Shown piece by piece: positions 6,399 through 7,608 of a stretch of 7,608 nucleotides of DNA. The notes beneath the pieces were generated by a model. It did no database searches, was not told where the DNA came from, and saw only the letters and a list, made by a program, of their open reading frames with translations. Each line of letters begins with the position of its first letter. Position 1 is the first letter of the stretch. The stretch is taken from positions 1 to 7,608 of the forward strand of contig JAGHDB010000290.1 in NCBI GenBank assembly GCA_021160155.1, read 5' to 3'. The stretch comes from Bacteroidales bacterium. Its GTDB lineage: Bacteria > Bacteroidota > Bacteroidia > Bacteroidales > UBA12481. A program made the translations under genes and the position numbers.

Positions 6399-7608
6399 CG
6401 TCATCTCATTACCGCCGCCCTTCCGTACGCCAACGGACCGGTACATATCGGTCACCTGGCCGGAGTATATATCCCTGCAGATATCTATACGCGTTACCTC
6501 CGGCTAAATGGAAAAGAGGTGCTCTTTATTTGCGGTTCAGACGAACACGGAGTGCCTATCACACTGAAAGCCAAGATGGAAAACATATCCCCGCAAAAAG
6601 TGGTGGATCAATTTCATACCCTGAACAAAGAATCCTTCGAGCAATTCGGAATCTCTTTCGATATCTATCACCGGACATCCGATCCCCTGCACCACGAAAC
6701 AGCCGGTGCATTCTTTAAAAAACTATACGACCAGGGAACATTTATTGAAAAAACCACCGAACAATTCTACGACGAAGAACAACAACAATTTCTGGCCGAC
6801 CGGTACATCACGGGAACCTGCCCCTATTGCGGATACGAAAAAGCTTACGGCGATCAATGCGAAAATTGCGGGACCTCGCTGAATCCGCTTGAACTGATCA
6901 ATCCGAAATCTACCCTCAGCGGTAACCCGCCGGTCAAAAAAGAGACCCGCCACTGGTACCTCCCGTTAGACCAATATGAACCGTGGCTCAGAGAATGGAT
7001 CCTTGAAGAACACCGGGATTGGAGAACCAATGTGTACGGACAATGCAAGTCGTGGCTTGACCAGGGATTACAACCCAGAGCTGTAAGCCGTGATCTCGAC
7101 TGGGGCGTGCCGGTCCCGGTTGAAGGAGCAACAGGAAAAGTACTGTACGTATGGTTCGACGCACCTATCGGATATATCTCTGCCACCAAGGCACTGACTC
7201 CCGATTGGGAAAAGTACTGGAAATCCGAGGATTGCCGAATGATCCATTTTATCGGAAAAGATAATATCGTTTTTCATTGCATCATCTTTCCGGCTATGCT
7301 GAAAGCACACGGCGAATTTATCCTCCCCGACCAGGTACCGGCAAATGAATTTCTTAATCTTGAAAACGATAAAATATCAACCAGCCGTAACTGGGCGGTA
7401 TGGCTCCATGAATACCTCGAATCATTCCCTGGTAAACAGGATGTGCTGCGATATGTCCTTACCGCCAATGCACCGGAAGCCAAGGATAATGATTTTACCT
7501 GGAAAGATTTTCAAACCCGTAACAACAACGAACTGGTAGCCGTTCTGGGTAATTTTGTCAACCGTACCCTCGTTTTGACACAAAAATATTTCGATGGTGC
7601 ATGCCCGG
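6384..7608 (+). CDS. metG: Methionyl-tRNA synthetase, 3' end missing
   Basis: This cytosolic class I aminoacyl-tRNA synthetase charges tRNA-Met, including the initiator tRNA. The window shows 408 codons, through the catalytic core and into the anticodon-binding helices; the rest lies beyond the right edge. Motifs: the opening [17 protein letters not shown] with the HIGH signature at 21-24; CGSDEHG; a zinc knuckle with C146, C149, C159 and C162; DLDWGVPVP with D239 and W240; WFDAPIGY (257-264), the methionine-pocket region; FIGKDN (G291-N294); KISTS (330-334) as the KMSKS-type ATP loop; then [14 protein letters not shown] and the [12 protein letters not shown] helix of the anticodon domain. 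A single zinc knuckle is visible. Whether the C-terminal tRNA-binding (EMAPII/Trbp111-like) domain found in many long MetRS proteins is present cannot be seen. The ATG at 6384 gives the normal N-terminus and has a well-placed promoter. Confidence 0.98.
   Translation, partial: MKSYKRHLITAALPYANGPVHIGHLAGVYIPADIYTRYLRLNGKEVLFICGSDEHGVPITLKAKMENISPQKVVDQFHTLNKESFEQFGISFDIYHRTSDPLHHETAGAFFKKLYDQGTFIEKTTEQFYDEEQQQFLADRYITGTCPYCGYEKAYGDQCENCGTSLNPLELINPKSTLSGNPPVKKETRHWYLPLDQYEPWLREWILEEHRDWRTNVYGQCKSWLDQGLQPRAVSRDLDWGVPVPVEGATGKVLYVWFDAPIGYISATKALTPDWEKYWKSEDCRMIHFIGKDNIVFHCIIFPAMLKAHGEFILPDQVPANEFLNLENDKISTSRNWAVWLHEYLESFPGKQDVLRYVLTANAPEAKDNDFTWKDFQTRNNNELVAVLGNFVNRTLVLTQKYFDGACP

Noticed and set aside
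6339..6455. Longer yraN starting at 6455 or 6404
   Set aside because: It would overlap the metG start and add residues not seen at the start of this family; the ATG at 6338 gives the usual length.
7371..7385. KISTS instead of KMSKS in MetRS as an active-site anomaly
   Set aside because: KISTS-type loops are, from memory, ordinary in MetRS of this phylum, and the rest of the active site is intact.

Overview
The window looks like a chromosomal housekeeping segment from a member of the Bacteroidota, probably a Bacteroidales-like anaerobe or a relative. Three things in the sequence point there. Start codons lack Shine-Dalgarno sequences and have A-rich leaders instead. Two intergenic regions carry the Bacteroidota-type promoter (a TTTG-like -33 box, about 19-20 bp, then TAnnTTTG at -7). 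The proteins also have the flavour of that phylum, for example MetRS with KISTS in place of KMSKS. I see no mobile element, CRISPR array, tRNA or rRNA. Taxonomy below phylum is a guess.

Layout: (1) 1-772, minus strand, the N-terminal two thirds of the DNA polymerase III clamp-loader subunit delta' (holB), cut by the left edge. (2) 773-887, a compact divergent promoter region centred on a 10-bp palindrome. (3) 888-2081, phosphoglycerate kinase (pgk), followed after 28 nt by (4) 2110-3081, a LuxE-family adenylate-forming acyl-protein synthetase-like gene, probably co-transcribed with pgk. (5) 3082-3234, a spacer with only weak promoter candidates. (6) 3235-5991, a 918-residue membrane hybrid histidine kinase: six membrane segments, a HAMP-like region, HisKA, HATPase and two receivers. 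(7) 5976-6338, minus strand, a YraN/UPF0102 nuclease-fold protein whose 3' end overlaps the kinase gene by 16 bp. (8) 6384-7608, methionyl-tRNA synthetase (metG), cut by the right edge and divergent from yraN.

Most of the content is core metabolism and information processing: glycolysis, replication and translation. These genes are not one functional system; their adjacency looks like ordinary genome packing. The two genes of unknown biology are the LuxE-like protein and the hybrid kinase. The LuxE-like protein keeps the adenylation motifs and a cysteine seven residues from its C-terminus, with no luminescence genes near it. The kinase has almost no extracytoplasmic sequence, six 7-residue repeats between its receivers, and no HPt partner in view. 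I found no convincing new multi-gene system. The best leads are the acyl acceptor of the LuxE-like protein, the input signal of the kinase, and the two tightly interleaved divergent promoters.
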